The notes: generated by a model from the sequence alone, not told the origin. Numbered from the stretch's first letter, positions 35,893 to 46,137 are shown. The stretch: DNA of 64,000 nt from Methanomicrobiales archaeon HGW-Methanomicrobiales-2 (GCA_002839645.1 PGYL01000005.1:1-64000), one strand, 5' to 3'. Translations and numbers: made by a program.

Positions 35893-38747
35893 CCGGCGCA
35901 AACGGGGACCCGGAGAGGCTCTTTCGCTACTACCCGGAGGATTTCGGGGCGCTCCGGGTGAGAGTCGTCCACATGGACCTCACCTTCGACGTCTACGACG
36001 GCCACACCCGGGTCATCTCCGCCCTCACCGCAGAGACCCTTGATGCGCCGCTTGCGTCCCTCCCCCTGAACGCCCGGGATCTCGATATTCTCCGCGTCGC
36101 CTCCGAAGGATACGCCGCCACCTACACCTATGACAGGGACGCCGCGGTCCTCACCGTCGCCTTCGATCCTCCCGTCCCGCCCAGGACCCGGTTCACCCTC
36201 GAGACCGAGACGATCTGCCGGCCGAGCGGCCACGTCCTCGAAGGCCTCTACTACGACGGGTCCTGCCCCACCGGGCAGCCCACCCAGATCACCCAGTGCC
36301 AGCAGTGGGGGTTCCAGCGGCTGGTCCCCTGCCTCGACGACATGACCGCGAAATGCACCTACACGACGGCAATCATCGCGGACGACGGGTATACGAACCT
36401 CATATCGAACGGCGATCCTGCCGGGCCGCGGCTCTCTCCGGGGCCCGGCCGCTCCGTCCAGAAGTACGAGAACACCACGACCCCGATGGCCCCCTATCTC
36501 TTCTTCCTCGGGGTGGGGTGCTACGACACCCACCGGCGGGAGTTCGAATACCCCGACGGCCGGAGGTTCACCCTCGAACTCCTCGCGAAACCCGGTTCCG
36601 ACCCTGCGGCGGCGGAGCGGGCGATCGAGGTCCTCGCGGACGCGGTGATGTGGGTCCACCTCTTCACCGGCCCCGCGCAGTACCGCGACCGGGAGGTCCG
36701 GGAGGAGGTGTGGCGCCGGGTCCGGGTGCGGGACGAGGCGAAGCGCGCCGGGGACCAGGCAGCCCTCGAAGAGTCCAGAAAGGTGCTTTCCGGGCTTGTT
36801 GCGCCCATCCAGACCGGCTACACCTACACGGGAGCGGTCTACCGGGAGATCGCCATGCAGAACTCCGACTTCGGGGGGATGGAGAACGTCGGGAACACGA
36901 CGATTGCCGCAAACCGGATCATGCCCGGCCCCCATACGACCGACCCGGCCTTCGAGTACATGGTCGCGGTGAAGGTCCACGAGTACTATCACAACGAGAA
37001 CGGTTCGGAGGTGACGGGGAGGAGCCCGTTCGAGCTCTGGCTCAACGAAGCTGTGACGGTCCAGATCGAGAACCAGCACCATGCCTTCTTCTTCGGCGAG
37101 GCATACTCCCGCCTCCAGACCGTGCTCGACATCCTGGATCCCGTGGCCGGGACGCTCGCCCTCGACCGGGGCGCGGGCTCGATGCCGATCGAGCCGGACG
37201 GATTCAACGACCCCAACGATCTTGTGACGGGCGTCACCTACGTGAAAGCCCCCGAATTCGTCAGGATGATCGAGACGCTGATGGGGAAGGAGAAGTATGC
37301 GGAGGGGCTCGGCCGCTACCATGACCGATTCAGGCACGCCAACGCCTCCCGCGAGGACTGGATCCGGTGCATGGAGGAGGTCTCGGGAGAGGACTTCTCC
37401 GGGATGGCGGCGGTCTGGCTGAAGGAGACGGAGTACCCCGTCCTCACCGTGACCCCCACATACAACCCGGCTTCCCGGCGGTTCGGCCTCGCCTACCGCC
37501 AGAGCTGTTCTCCGGGCGGCCGGACGCGGGAGTTCCCGTTCCGGTTCGCGCTCGTTGACACCGGAGGCCGGGAGATCGCGGACCGGACCGTCCGTATTGC
37601 GGAGGAGACCGGAGAGATCGTTCTCGACGGGGTCGACCGCCCGGCGTTCCTCTCGCTCAACCGCGGCTACTCCTTCTACGGGAAGGTGGCGTACCAGCCG
37701 CCGGAGGACGAACTCTACCTCCAGGCACTCAACGACACCGATATCGTCGGCCGCTTCACCGCGTTTGCGGCGCTCGCCGACCGGGAGCTGCTCCGGCTCC
37801 TCGAGGACACGGACGCGACGGTCTCCGGTCGGTTCGCCGACCTCTGCATGGATCTTCTCGCCGACGACCGCCTCATGGAGGAGGCCGGCGGGCAGTTCCT
37901 GACGATCTTCCCGTCAGTAGACGACGAGCGTTTCCGCCACCACTACCGGGCGCTTCACGACGCGAGAAAGAAGATCCTTGCCGCCGTCGCCGCCCGGCAT
38001 CCGGATGCCCTCCTTCGCGTCTACCGGCGGTCGGCGGCGAACGCTCCGGGCGGGTCGGGCTACCTGGAAAAAGAGGCCCGGGCGATCCGGCAGCGGCAGA
38101 GGAAGAACACCTGTCTCGCGATCCTCGCCACCCTCGACACCCCCGAGATCCACCAGTTGATCGTCCGCCAGTTCCGGGAGGCGACGGCCGCAACCGACCG
38201 CCTCATGGCATTTTCGCTGCTCCTCGAGAGCAGTGCCCCGGAGCGCCGGGAGATCCTTGCGGCGTTTTCTCTCTCCTCGGCGAAAAGTCCTGTGGCGTGG
38301 GAGTCCTTCCTCGCCACGGTCGCCGGGAGCGATTGCGACGACCTTGTCGCGATCCTCCGCGAAATCGAGTCCTCGCCCGCCTTTGCAGTCGAGCAGGCCG
38401 ACCAGCAGCGGGCGCTCTACGGGAGGTTTGCGCTGAACAGAAAGCGGTCGCTCGAGACCGGAGAGGGGCGGGCCTACCTCGCGGAGGCGCTCCGGCGGCT
38501 CGCCCCGGTCAACGAGTACAGCACCGTCCGGGCTCTGGACGCGTTCGCATTCATCGACGGCATGGAACCCCGCCACCGGGTGCCGGTCGTCGCGATGCTT
38601 GCCGACCTCCTCGCCTCCCTCGACCCGGGTGCGTACCCGGCCGTCTACAACAACGCCCGCCGCTTCCTCATCGGTGCCCCGGAGGCTGTCCGCGCCTATG
38701 GGGAGAAGCACGGGGAGATCCCGGCCCTCCGGGGACTCACCCCCTGA
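35889..38747 (+). CDS. M1-family zinc aminopeptidase
   Basis: NSDFGGMENVGNTTI; VKVHEYYHNENGSEVTGRSPFELWLNEAVTVQIE (HExxH-18x-E); TTG start overlapping upstream stop (TTGA). Confidence 0.92.
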   Translation: MTGANGDPERLFRYYPEDFGALRVRVVHMDLTFDVYDGHTRVISALTAETLDAPLASLPLNARDLDILRVASEGYAATYTYDRDAAVLTVAFDPPVPPRTRFTLETETICRPSGHVLEGLYYDGSCPTGQPTQITQCQQWGFQRLVPCLDDMTAKCTYTTAIIADDGYTNLISNGDPAGPRLSPGPGRSVQKYENTTTPMAPYLFFLGVGCYDTHRREFEYPDGRRFTLELLAKPGSDPAAAERAIEVLADAVMWVHLFTGPAQYRDREVREEVWRRVRVRDEAKRAGDQAALEESRKVLSGLVAPIQTGYTYTGAVYREIAMQNSDFGGMENVGNTTIAANRIMPGPHTTDPAFEYMVAVKVHEYYHNENGSEVTGRSPFELWLNEAVTVQIENQHHAFFFGEAYSRLQTVLDILDPVAGTLALDRGAGSMPIEPDGFNDPNDLVTGVTYVKAPEFVRMIETLMGKEKYAEGLGRYHDRFRHANASREDWIRCMEEVSGEDFSGMAAVWLKETEYPVLTVTPTYNPASRRFGLAYRQSCSPGGRTREFPFRFALVDTGGREIADRTVRIAEETGEIVLDGVDRPAFLSLNRGYSFYGKVAYQPPEDELYLQALNDTDIVGRFTAFAALADRELLRLLEDTDATVSGRFADLCMDLLADDRLMEEAGGQFLTIFPSVDDERFRHHYRALHDARKKILAAVAARHPDALLRVYRRSAANAPGGSGYLEKEARAIRQRQRKNTCLAILATLDTPEIHQLIVRQFREATAATDRLMAFSLLLESSAPERREILAAFSLSSAKSPVAWESFLATVAGSDCDDLVAILREIESSPAFAVEQADQQRALYGRFALNRKRSLETGEGRAYLAEALRRLAPVNEYSTVRALDAFAFIDGMEPRHRVPVVAMLADLLASLDPGAYPAVYNNARRFLIGAPEAVRAYGEKHGEIPALRGLTP

Positions 38748-38748
38748 T

Positions 38749-39597
38749 TCACCCGTACTCCAGGTGCAGCCCGACACCCGTCTCGCGAACGTCCGCCACC
38801 TTTGCGAGCGCAATCTTTGCCGCAAGATCGGTGCAGTGGCAGGGGTGAAGGGCGGCCGGCTTCACCTCCGCGAAGTAGTCGAGGATACCCTGTATCTGCT
38901 CCGGCGGCGCGTCGAGGAGATGGAATCCGCCGATGACGTCGACGACCCGGTCTTCGTCGCAGATCTCTTTTGCCTGCTCGACGATCGAGCAGATACCTGC
39001 GTGGGAGCACCCGGTTATGACGACGAGCCCATCCGGGGTCTTGCAGGCGAGCGCCGTGTCGTCGGCGACGGTGTCCTCGCGGATGCCGTCGGGGGTGTAG
39101 ATGTAGCCGCACGAAGGTGCCCGCTCGAACGGGAACCGCCGCTCGATCTCGCCGAGAAAGACCAGGTTCTCGGTCAGCCAGAGGGGGGCCGCGGTGAGGA
39201 GGACCTTGCCGTGCCTGAAGAGTTCTTCGACCGAGAGGTGGCACCCGATCTCCCCGACGCCGTCACAGCTCCGGGTGAGGAATGCGTCGGGATGGGCGAT
39301 GAACGTGGGCTCGACCCGCTCGCGACCCTCGAAGATCGCCTCGGTGTGGAGCCGGACGAGGGCGTCGAGACCCCAGGTGTGGTCGAGGTGGCCGTGGGAG
39401 ATAACAATCTCTTCGACGCGGAGGAGATCGATCCCCATCTTCTGGGCGTTGGGGATGAGGATGCCCGAGTAGCCGGCATCGAAGAGGACGCGGGTCCCGC
39501 CGTCCTCGAGATAGATCGAGAGCCCGGGTTCCGCGAGGAAGTAGCGATCGGTGAGGGTGGCGTTATCCACGAGAACCGTCAGCCTCATTGCCAGCAC
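38749..39597 (-). CDS. MBL-fold hydrolase, MJ0301/RFA-P synthase-like family
   Basis: VLVDNATLTDRYFLAEPGLSIYLEDGGTRVLFDAGYS; VISHGHLDHTWGLDAL; LVVITGCSHAGICSIVEQAKEI. Confidence 0.85.
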   Translation of the reverse strand: MLAMRLTVLVDNATLTDRYFLAEPGLSIYLEDGGTRVLFDAGYSGILIPNAQKMGIDLLRVEEIVISHGHLDHTWGLDALVRLHTEAIFEGRERVEPTFIAHPDAFLTRSCDGVGEIGCHLSVEELFRHGKVLLTAAPLWLTENLVFLGEIERRFPFERAPSCGYIYTPDGIREDTVADDTALACKTPDGLVVITGCSHAGICSIVEQAKEICDEDRVVDVIGGFHLLDAPPEQIQGILDYFAEVKPAALHPCHCTDLAAKIALAKVADVRETGVGLHLEYG

Positions 39598-39711
39598 CTC
39601 CCGGGGGAGAGCCGGGGCCGGGAGACAGCCGGTGCCGCCGTCATACCTGCAGGGATGCGGAACGCTGCTCGCACCACGAACGGATCCATGCAGGTACTGG
39701 GAACGTCGCGG

Positions 39712-40200
39712 TTAAGAAGATATCCCGGCGGTCAGCCGCTCCGCCCGCTCCCTGAGCGCCCGGTTCATCTGCAGGAACCCAAGATGCGTCGCCCTGAAGG
39801 TGCGGGTGAGGTCGACGACGGGCACCAGCAGCCCCGTGAAGACCTCGGCCTGGACGAACCGGGAGCCGTTACCCTCGGGAGCGATGGTGAACCGGTGTTC
39901 TCCGTCGAAGATCCCCGCAATCAGGACCCGGCCGACCCACCGGAGCTCGTGGTCTTTTGCGACCCGGAGCACCATCGGGGAAAACCGCATGCTCTTCATT
40001 CCCGGGGGCCGGATCTCGACCGAGAGATGCGTCCCCACCCAGGGTTTCCCCCCGACCGAGAGGATGAACGGGTTCCACTCCGGGTAGGCGGCGAAGTCGG
40101 TCAGCACCTGCCAGACGACTCCGGGCGGGGCGTCAACGACGGTTTCGGCCCGGAGTTCCCGGACCAGGACCCCGGAAGGTGCTGTCAGGAGGGCGGTCAT
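39712..40200 (-). CDS. SRPBCC/START-like domain protein
   Basis: MTALLTAPSGVLVRELRAETVVDAPPGVVWQVLTDFAAYPEWNPFILSVGG. Confidence 0.88.
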   Translation of the reverse strand: MTALLTAPSGVLVRELRAETVVDAPPGVVWQVLTDFAAYPEWNPFILSVGGKPWVGTHLSVEIRPPGMKSMRFSPMVLRVAKDHELRWVGRVLIAGIFDGEHRFTIAPEGNGSRFVQAEVFTGLLVPVVDLTRTFRATHLGFLQMNRALRERAERLTAGISS

Positions 40201-40283
40201 GATCTCGTCACGATCGCACCGGTGAGCCGCGAGGAAGAAAAGGCTTTCTTCCTCCCGCGAAACCAATCTCTGAGAGTGACACC

Positions 40284-40676
40284 ATGTCGGAAACAGGATA
40301 CGAGACCTTCTCCCCGGGGGAACCCGAAGAACTCGGACCGCTCGGCCTCGCAGCCGGCGCACGGCTCGGGCTCGATCGTTTGAGAGACCTGCAGGAGCGC
40401 CACGAGCTGGAAGTCGTCCTCTACTTCGACGAAGGCCTCGCCCGGAACTCGACGCTCGATACGGACTTCGCGGACTTCCAGATCGTCCCGGTGCAGGCCC
40501 GGCCGTTCATGCCGCTGCAGATCTTTCTGCGAGCGATGGCTGAGCACGATCCGGGGTTTGCAGATCGCATGCACCGGGAGCCCCCGGCAGTCGAAGTCCT
40601 GGAGACCGGGACGATCAACCGCTACTCCGGGTGCGTCCAGTGCACACGGCCGTACGTGAAAGGACTGCTGCTGTAA
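40284..40676 (+). CDS. Conserved hypothetical protein
   Basis: MSETGYETFSPGEPEELGPLGLAAGARLGLDRLRDLQERHELEVVLYFDEG...; no recognised domain. Confidence 0.65.
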   Translation: MSETGYETFSPGEPEELGPLGLAAGARLGLDRLRDLQERHELEVVLYFDEGLARNSTLDTDFADFQIVPVQARPFMPLQIFLRAMAEHDPGFADRMHREPPAVEVLETGTINRYSGCVQCTRPYVKGLLL

Positions 40677-40685
40677 CGTGCCGGC

Positions 40686-41333
40686 CTAGCGGCGGGGAGT
40701 GAGTCCGCCGGTCCCGAGACCGAACTCGGCGAGAAGCCGCCTGCAGGTGCAGTGGCTGCCCAGGTGGCAGATGGCGGCCCTCGTCGCCTCGAACCGGACG
40801 GGAAAGTCGATCCCGGGGATCAACTCGGGAAGATCGCCGAACCCGAGCGTGATGTGCGGCGAGTAGCGCTCATACGCAGAGGTCTTCGGGAACCGGAGGA
40901 GGCAGTCGACGGATGGCGCCGACGCCTCCCCCACGAAGATCGGAGGCCCGACCGGGGGTGCTGAATACGGCGCTAAAGCGTTCATCACGGTCTTGTGAAA
41001 GAGCTGGTGGATCTCTGTCCGGAGGATATGGAAGGCGGAAATGGTCCCCCCCATGCCCGGACGGTGTTTTGCGACGGCGTCGATGGTCATGGCCATGGGG
41101 GAGCACTGCCGGGTGATCCGGTCCACCTTCGCGGTGATCTCCGCTATGTCCCCGCTTCTTGCCGGGAGCATCGCGACCGAGATGTGCGGGAGGCAATTCT
41201 CTCTATCGAGGCGTATCCCTCCGTCCGGGTTGCCGGCGAGCAGGGTCCGGTTCGCGCCGACAGCAAGGTCCATGATCGGCCCGGGCGGCAGGAGGACGAC
41301 ATCGATGGCAATCGTATCGGGAAGTTCGTTCAT
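40686..41333 (-). CDS. 2H phosphoesterase superfamily (2'-5' RNA ligase-like)
   Basis: LPHISVAMLPA and SPHITLGFGDL: two HxS/T motifs. Confidence 0.8.
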   Translation of the reverse strand: MNELPDTIAIDVVLLPPGPIMDLAVGANRTLLAGNPDGGIRLDRENCLPHISVAMLPARSGDIAEITAKVDRITRQCSPMAMTIDAVAKHRPGMGGTISAFHILRTEIHQLFHKTVMNALAPYSAPPVGPPIFVGEASAPSVDCLLRFPKTSAYERYSPHITLGFGDLPELIPGIDFPVRFEATRAAICHLGSHCTCRRLLAEFGLGTGGLTPRR

Positions 41334-41423
41334 GGGGCCAAACAGGCGGGAGAGGTAGAAAAGAGTTTTCCCCCGGGATCATCTGCCCGCACTGTGGCGC
41401 TGCCGGTCCACGCCGGACCCCGT

Positions 41424-41681
41424 TCACCACTTCACGCCGAATATCGGCTCTTCCTCGACGATATTCGTGATCCTCCGGACGCTCGCCTCCACCGGGACGT
41501 CCTCTCCGCTGCAGAGCCCCATCTTCAGCTGCTCCAGGCCTGCAGCCACCGAATCATCCTTCGACCGGACACCGCTCACCGTCACCCTGAACGTCAGCGT
41601 CACCAGCCACTGGGTTGTTTCCATCTCCTCTCCTCGAACGAGGACGGAGTATACCGCCGGCGGGACATAAAGACAGCTCAT
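41424..41681 (-). CDS. Small conserved hypothetical protein
   Basis: MSCLYVPPAVYSVLVRGEEMETTQWLVTLTFRVTVSGVRSKDDSVAAGLEQLKMGLCSGEDVPVEASVRRITNIVEEEPIFGVKW. Confidence 0.6.
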   Translation of the reverse strand: MSCLYVPPAVYSVLVRGEEMETTQWLVTLTFRVTVSGVRSKDDSVAAGLEQLKMGLCSGEDVPVEASVRRITNIVEEEPIFGVKW

Positions 41682-42011
41682 GGCCGGGAGAGTGTGACCA
41701 AAAAAGGTGGTGGCCTGATGGGTGAGAACGGAGAGGCAGCACGGCGTTATGAGCACCCGGATTGTGATGACGTTTGGGGAGGTATAGAGCGTTACTGAAT
41801 GGAGGTATGTGACCACTCATCCGGTCAATCGATCCTGTACTGGCCCGGCCGTATCCCGGACACAGTATAATTCGAAAACCATAAAAATGTTTTCGGGGAC
41901 ATCGGCTATATCGTGCTGTCCTGAGCCGGCGGGAGCAGCCATGCACAACGGTTATATATAAACATCAGGGAATCTCGGGCTCCGAAGATCTCTATCCAGG
42001 AGGGAAGAGAG

Positions 42012-43289
42012 ATGGTCAAGAAGTCCGTGGCTGCTCCCCGAGGGGGCATAAGGAGGCGAGCGATCGGTTGCATCGCAAGCGCACTCATTCTCATTCTGGT
42101 GCTCATCCCGGCAGCAGCAACCGCACAGACCCCCACGGTGATCGTCTCCAACTACACCGTCACCCCCGCCATCCTGATGCCCGGGGACGAAGGGACAATC
42201 ACAGTGGTGCTCACGAGCACCGCTTCCCCGGCCACGGGTTCGCCGCTCAACATCCAGCTGGACCCCGGTGCCGGAGGGGCGAACACCTCGACGGAAACGC
42301 AGGAGAACGCCTACATAGAGAATGTGCTCTTAAACGGCGAAGGGGTCGATGTCCTCTCCGGGAGTTTCCAGGATATCGGCGAGATCGGCCCCGGCCAGTC
42401 CTTCCCGCTCACCTTCCAGATCCGTGCTCCCGGCAAGGCGGGGATCTACTTCCCGGAGGTCTGGGTCAGCGTGCGGAATGCGGCCGGTGTGCGATATCCC
42501 GTACCGGTGAACGTCAACTCCGCATACGCCCTGATCAAGAAACCCGCGCTCCGGGTGGAGAGGACCGTCCCGGCATCCGTCGACCCGGGTGATCCCTTCA
42601 ACGTCACGCTCACCCTCTACAACGAGGGCGGGGCAAGCGCAAGCGACATATCCGTCAGCATCAACGCAACCTCCGGGGCGATCACCGCAGGCAACTCGGA
42701 GAACTACTTCATCTCCGAACTCGGGGCAGGGGAGGAGTCGGTCCTCGACCTGACGTTCGAGACCGATACCAGCGCACCCCTCGGACTTACACCGATCCTC
42801 GTCACCATCGACTACCGGAGCGCCGATCTCGCAGAGTTCCAGCAGGTGGCGACGATCGGTGTTCCCATTGTCGGCCGCGCCGAGATGGGCATCGCCTCCA
42901 TCAGGACCGAACCTTCCCGGATCACCGCCGGCGACCCTGTGGACCTGACGATCCGGCTTGAGAACACCGGGACGGCGGACGCGGAGTCGGTCCGGGCAAC
43001 CGTCGAGGGTCTCTCTCTTCCCGGTACAAAAGAGGCGTTCCTCGGAACAATTGAGCCCGGCAACGACGGTCCCGCCGTCTTCTCCCTGCAGGCCAGCGAG
43101 GCGGGAGAGTTCGACTACACCCTCGTCGTACAGTATACCGACGACTACGGGGCGCACACAACCCGGCAGGCCCTGCAGGTCGTCGTTGCGGAGTCAAGCC
43201 CGATCCTGGCTATCGCCGCCGTGGCAGTGATACTCATCATCGTCATCGTGGCCGCGGTCTTCTGGTACCGGAGACAGAAGGAGGAGTGA
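42012..43289 (+). CDS. Secreted, membrane-anchored NEW3/CARDB-repeat protein (COG1361-like)
   Basis: Signal peptide IASALILILVLIPAAATAQ; PSRITAGDPVDLTIRLENTGTADAESVRATVEG repeats; C-terminal TM ILAIAAVAVILIIVIVAAVFWYRRQKEE. Confidence 0.88.
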   Translation: MVKKSVAAPRGGIRRRAIGCIASALILILVLIPAAATAQTPTVIVSNYTVTPAILMPGDEGTITVVLTSTASPATGSPLNIQLDPGAGGANTSTETQENAYIENVLLNGEGVDVLSGSFQDIGEIGPGQSFPLTFQIRAPGKAGIYFPEVWVSVRNAAGVRYPVPVNVNSAYALIKKPALRVERTVPASVDPGDPFNVTLTLYNEGGASASDISVSINATSGAITAGNSENYFISELGAGEESVLDLTFETDTSAPLGLTPILVTIDYRSADLAEFQQVATIGVPIVGRAEMGIASIRTEPSRITAGDPVDLTIRLENTGTADAESVRATVEGLSLPGTKEAFLGTIEPGNDGPAVFSLQASEAGEFDYTLVVQYTDDYGAHTTRQALQVVVAESSPILAIAAVAVILIIVIVAAVFWYRRQKEE

Positions 43290-43290
43290 C

Positions 43291-44499
43291 TTGCCCGTGC
43301 TTGCAGGCCTCAGGGTCTCCGCGTTCCTGGCGTGGAAGTCCATCCAGCGCGGGAGCAGGGGGACGCTCGCCCTCACCATCATGATCATCGCCCTCATCTT
43401 CGTGAACTTAGTCTTCCTCCCCTCCATCATCTCCGGAGTCGTCGAGACCTTCAACACCCAGTCTATCGACTTCGACCTTGGAAACCTGGTCATCGAGCCC
43501 CGGGAGGGGAGCCAGTATATCGACGGCGTCGGATCTCTCCAGAAGACGGTCGGGCGGATCCCCGGGATCACCGGCACATCGCCCCGGATAGCCGCCGGGG
43601 TGACCTACTTCTACAAGGGCAGGAACGCCGCAAGCACGCTCTACGGCATAACGCCCGAGGATGAGCGATCGGTGACGAAGATTGCCGATTCCATGACCGA
43701 GGGGGAGTTTCTCTCGAACGGAGATACCGACGCAATCGTCATGGGCACGACCCTTGCGGGGACGGAGGGGGAGGAGGCAGGCGGCCTCCCCTCGCTTGAG
43801 GGGGTCGGGGTCGGCGACTCGGTGGAGGTGGCCTACCCGAACGGCGAGATACGGACCTACCGGGTGAAGGGGATCTACGAGACCCAGTCCTTCAGCGTCG
43901 ATACGTCGGCTTTCATCACCAGCCGCGAGATGAGCGGGGTGCTCGGCCTCCAGGACCAGGCGTCCATCATCCTGGTGAAGACCGAGGTTAACGGCAGGGA
44001 GGAGGAGTACAAGACGGAGATCCTCTCCTACGGCGTCCAGGAGGAGGTCCGGACGTTCCAGGAGAAGTCGGGAGGGTTCGTCGACCAGGCGATCCAGAGT
44101 TTCAACATCATCAACGCCATCTCGACGCTCGTCAGCCTGATCATCGCCATCGTGGTGGTCTTCATCGTGATCTTCATCAACACCGTGAACCGGCGGCGGC
44201 AGATCGGGATCTTAAAGGCGATCGGGATCGACCAGCAGATCATCATCAACTCCTACGTCCTCCAGGTGCTCTTCATCACCACCGTCGGGGCGCTGGTCGG
44301 GATAGTGCTGAACGCCGGCGTGACGACCTACCTGACCGCCTACCCGCTCGTCTTCCCCGGCGGCCCGGTCTACCCGGCCGTGGAAGCGTCGGCCATCCTC
44401 CGGAGCATCGCAAGCCTCTTTGGGGTCTCGGTGGTGGCGGGCTACATCCCGGCATGGCGGATAGCACGGGAAGATATCCTCTCCGCAATCAGGGGGTGA
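43291..44499 (+). CDS. ABC transporter permease, FtsX/MacB-like
   Basis: AWKSIQRGSRGTLALTIMIIALIFVNLVFL; VVVFIVIFINTVNRRRQIGILKAIGIDQQIIINSYVLQ. Confidence 0.93.
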   Translation: MPVLAGLRVSAFLAWKSIQRGSRGTLALTIMIIALIFVNLVFLPSIISGVVETFNTQSIDFDLGNLVIEPREGSQYIDGVGSLQKTVGRIPGITGTSPRIAAGVTYFYKGRNAASTLYGITPEDERSVTKIADSMTEGEFLSNGDTDAIVMGTTLAGTEGEEAGGLPSLEGVGVGDSVEVAYPNGEIRTYRVKGIYETQSFSVDTSAFITSREMSGVLGLQDQASIILVKTEVNGREEEYKTEILSYGVQEEVRTFQEKSGGFVDQAIQSFNIINAISTLVSLIIAIVVVFIVIFINTVNRRRQIGILKAIGIDQQIIINSYVLQVLFITTVGALVGIVLNAGVTTYLTAYPLVFPGGPVYPAVEASAILRSIASLFGVSVVAGYIPAWRIAREDILSAIRG

Positions 44500-44503
44500 A
44501 GGG

Positions 44504-45211
44504 ATGATCGTCGCAGAGGACCTCAGGAGGGTCTACACCATGGGGAGGGTGGAGGTCCGCGCCCTCGGGGGCGTATCGCTTGAGGTCGCAAAGGGCGAGT
44601 TCGTCGGGATCATGGGCGCGAGCGGCAGCGGCAAGTCGACGCTCCTCCATATTCTCGGGCTCCTCGACCGCCCCGACTCCGGCAGGGTCACAATCGACGG
44701 GACCGATGTCCTCGCCCTCTCGGATCACCGGCGGACCCTCTTCCGGCTGAACCGGCTCGGCTACGTCTTCCAGGACTACGCGCTGATCGGGGAGCTCACG
44801 GCACTTGAGAACGTCTACCTAACCTCGCTTGTCCGGGGGGCATCAAAGAAGGAGTATCTCGACCGGAGCGCCGATATCCTGGAACGGGTCGGCCTCGGAG
44901 ACCGGATGAACCACCGGCAGAGCGAACTCTCGGGCGGGGAGCAGCAACGCGTGGCGATAGCCCGGGCGCTCGTGAACAACCCGAGCATCCTGCTCGCCGA
45001 CGAGCCCTGCGCCAACTTAGACAGCCAGACCTCGAAGAGCATCCTCGACCTCTTTGCCCGGCTGAACGAAGACCTGGACCAGACGATCGTGATGGTCTCG
45101 CACGAGGAGTGGCATAAGGAGTACTTCTGCCGGGTCGTCACCCTGCAAGACGGGTTGATCGCGGATGTAACGGAGTGCAGGAAGGGGCCACGCCCGGGGG
45201 GCGGGGAGTAG
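44504..45211 (+). CDS. ABC transporter ATP-binding protein, LolD/MacB type
   Basis: GIMGASGSGKSTLLHILGLLDRPDSG; LSGGEQQRVAIARALVNNPSILLADEPCANLDSQ. Confidence 0.95.
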   Translation: MIVAEDLRRVYTMGRVEVRALGGVSLEVAKGEFVGIMGASGSGKSTLLHILGLLDRPDSGRVTIDGTDVLALSDHRRTLFRLNRLGYVFQDYALIGELTALENVYLTSLVRGASKKEYLDRSADILERVGLGDRMNHRQSELSGGEQQRVAIARALVNNPSILLADEPCANLDSQTSKSILDLFARLNEDLDQTIVMVSHEEWHKEYFCRVVTLQDGLIADVTECRKGPRPGGGE

Positions 45212-45308
45212 CCCCTCCCATCATCGGGTGAGGCAGGCCAGAGCCGGAAAAAGATGGCGGCGATATTTTTATATCACTCACGGCATACAACCCCGGCCGG
45301 TGAGAAGT

Positions 45309-45485
45309 ATGCAGGAGATGAAGACGTTCAGGTGCAAGGACCTTGGCCTTGCGTGCGAGTTTGAGGAGAAGGCAGAGAGCGAGAACGAGCTGATCAAGCG
45401 AGTCGAGGGGCATGTCCAGACCGCCCACCAGATGAACCCGGAACAGCCGGAAGTGCAGGAGAAGATCCGCAAGGCGATGAAGTGA
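45309..45485 (+). CDS. DUF1059-like small protein
   Basis: MQEMKTFRCKDLGLACEFEEKAESENELIKRVEGHVQTAHQMNPEQPEVQEKIRKAMK. Confidence 0.85.
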   Translation: MQEMKTFRCKDLGLACEFEEKAESENELIKRVEGHVQTAHQMNPEQPEVQEKIRKAMK

Positions 45486-45506
45486 GGGGCGGCAGGTTCA
45501 TCCGCG

Positions 45507-46106
45507 ATGCATGCCACCGGGACAGGTATGGTGCAGCACAGGCATTCCTGGAGACACTCGCCCGAAGATGAGGCCGCCCGCCGGCTCTGGCAGCACCCCG
45601 AATCTATCCTGGAGGGGATCGGGCTTGCTCCCGGGGCCACCTTCATCGATGTCGGGTGCGGGGACGGGTTCTTCGCACTCCCTGCGGCGCGGATCGTCGG
45701 GCCGCACGGCCGCGTCTGCGGGATCGATCTCGACGCCGAAGCGCTGGACATGCTCCAGGAGAAGGCTTTTGCCGGGGGGCTCGACAATGTTGTTCTCCAC
45801 CAGGGGACGGCCGAGGAGAGCGTCCTCTGCGACGGATGCGCAGATATCGTCTTCTTCGGGATCGACCTCCACGACTTCGCCGACCCGGTCCGGGTCCTTG
45901 CGAATGCGAAAAGGATGGCGCTCGACACCGGGGTGATCGTCGACGTGGACTGGAAGAAGGAACCCCTTCCCCTCGGTCCGCCTCCTGCGAAGAAGTTCAG
46001 CACGGAGCATGCAGCGTCGCTGATGGCGGAGGCGGGGCTCCTGGTTACGACGGTGGCTGAGTCAGGGCCGTACCATTATATCATCACGGCCGTGCCGGGG
46101 CGCTAG
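45507..46106 (+). CDS. SAM-dependent class I methyltransferase
   Basis: GATFIDVGCGDGFFALPAARIVGPHGRVCGIDLDAEAL. Confidence 0.9.
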   Translation: MHATGTGMVQHRHSWRHSPEDEAARRLWQHPESILEGIGLAPGATFIDVGCGDGFFALPAARIVGPHGRVCGIDLDAEALDMLQEKAFAGGLDNVVLHQGTAEESVLCDGCADIVFFGIDLHDFADPVRVLANAKRMALDTGVIVDVDWKKEPLPLGPPPAKKFSTEHAASLMAEAGLLVTTVAESGPYHYIITAVPGR

Positions 46107-46137
46107 CCCTTGACCGGTGAAAAAAAGGGTTTTTGGG

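Noticed and set aside
35460-37337. 625-aa minus-strand ORF opposite the HEAT and M1 peptidase genes
   Set aside because: Antisense artefact; the plus strand has clear HEAT repeats and the HExxH peptidase.
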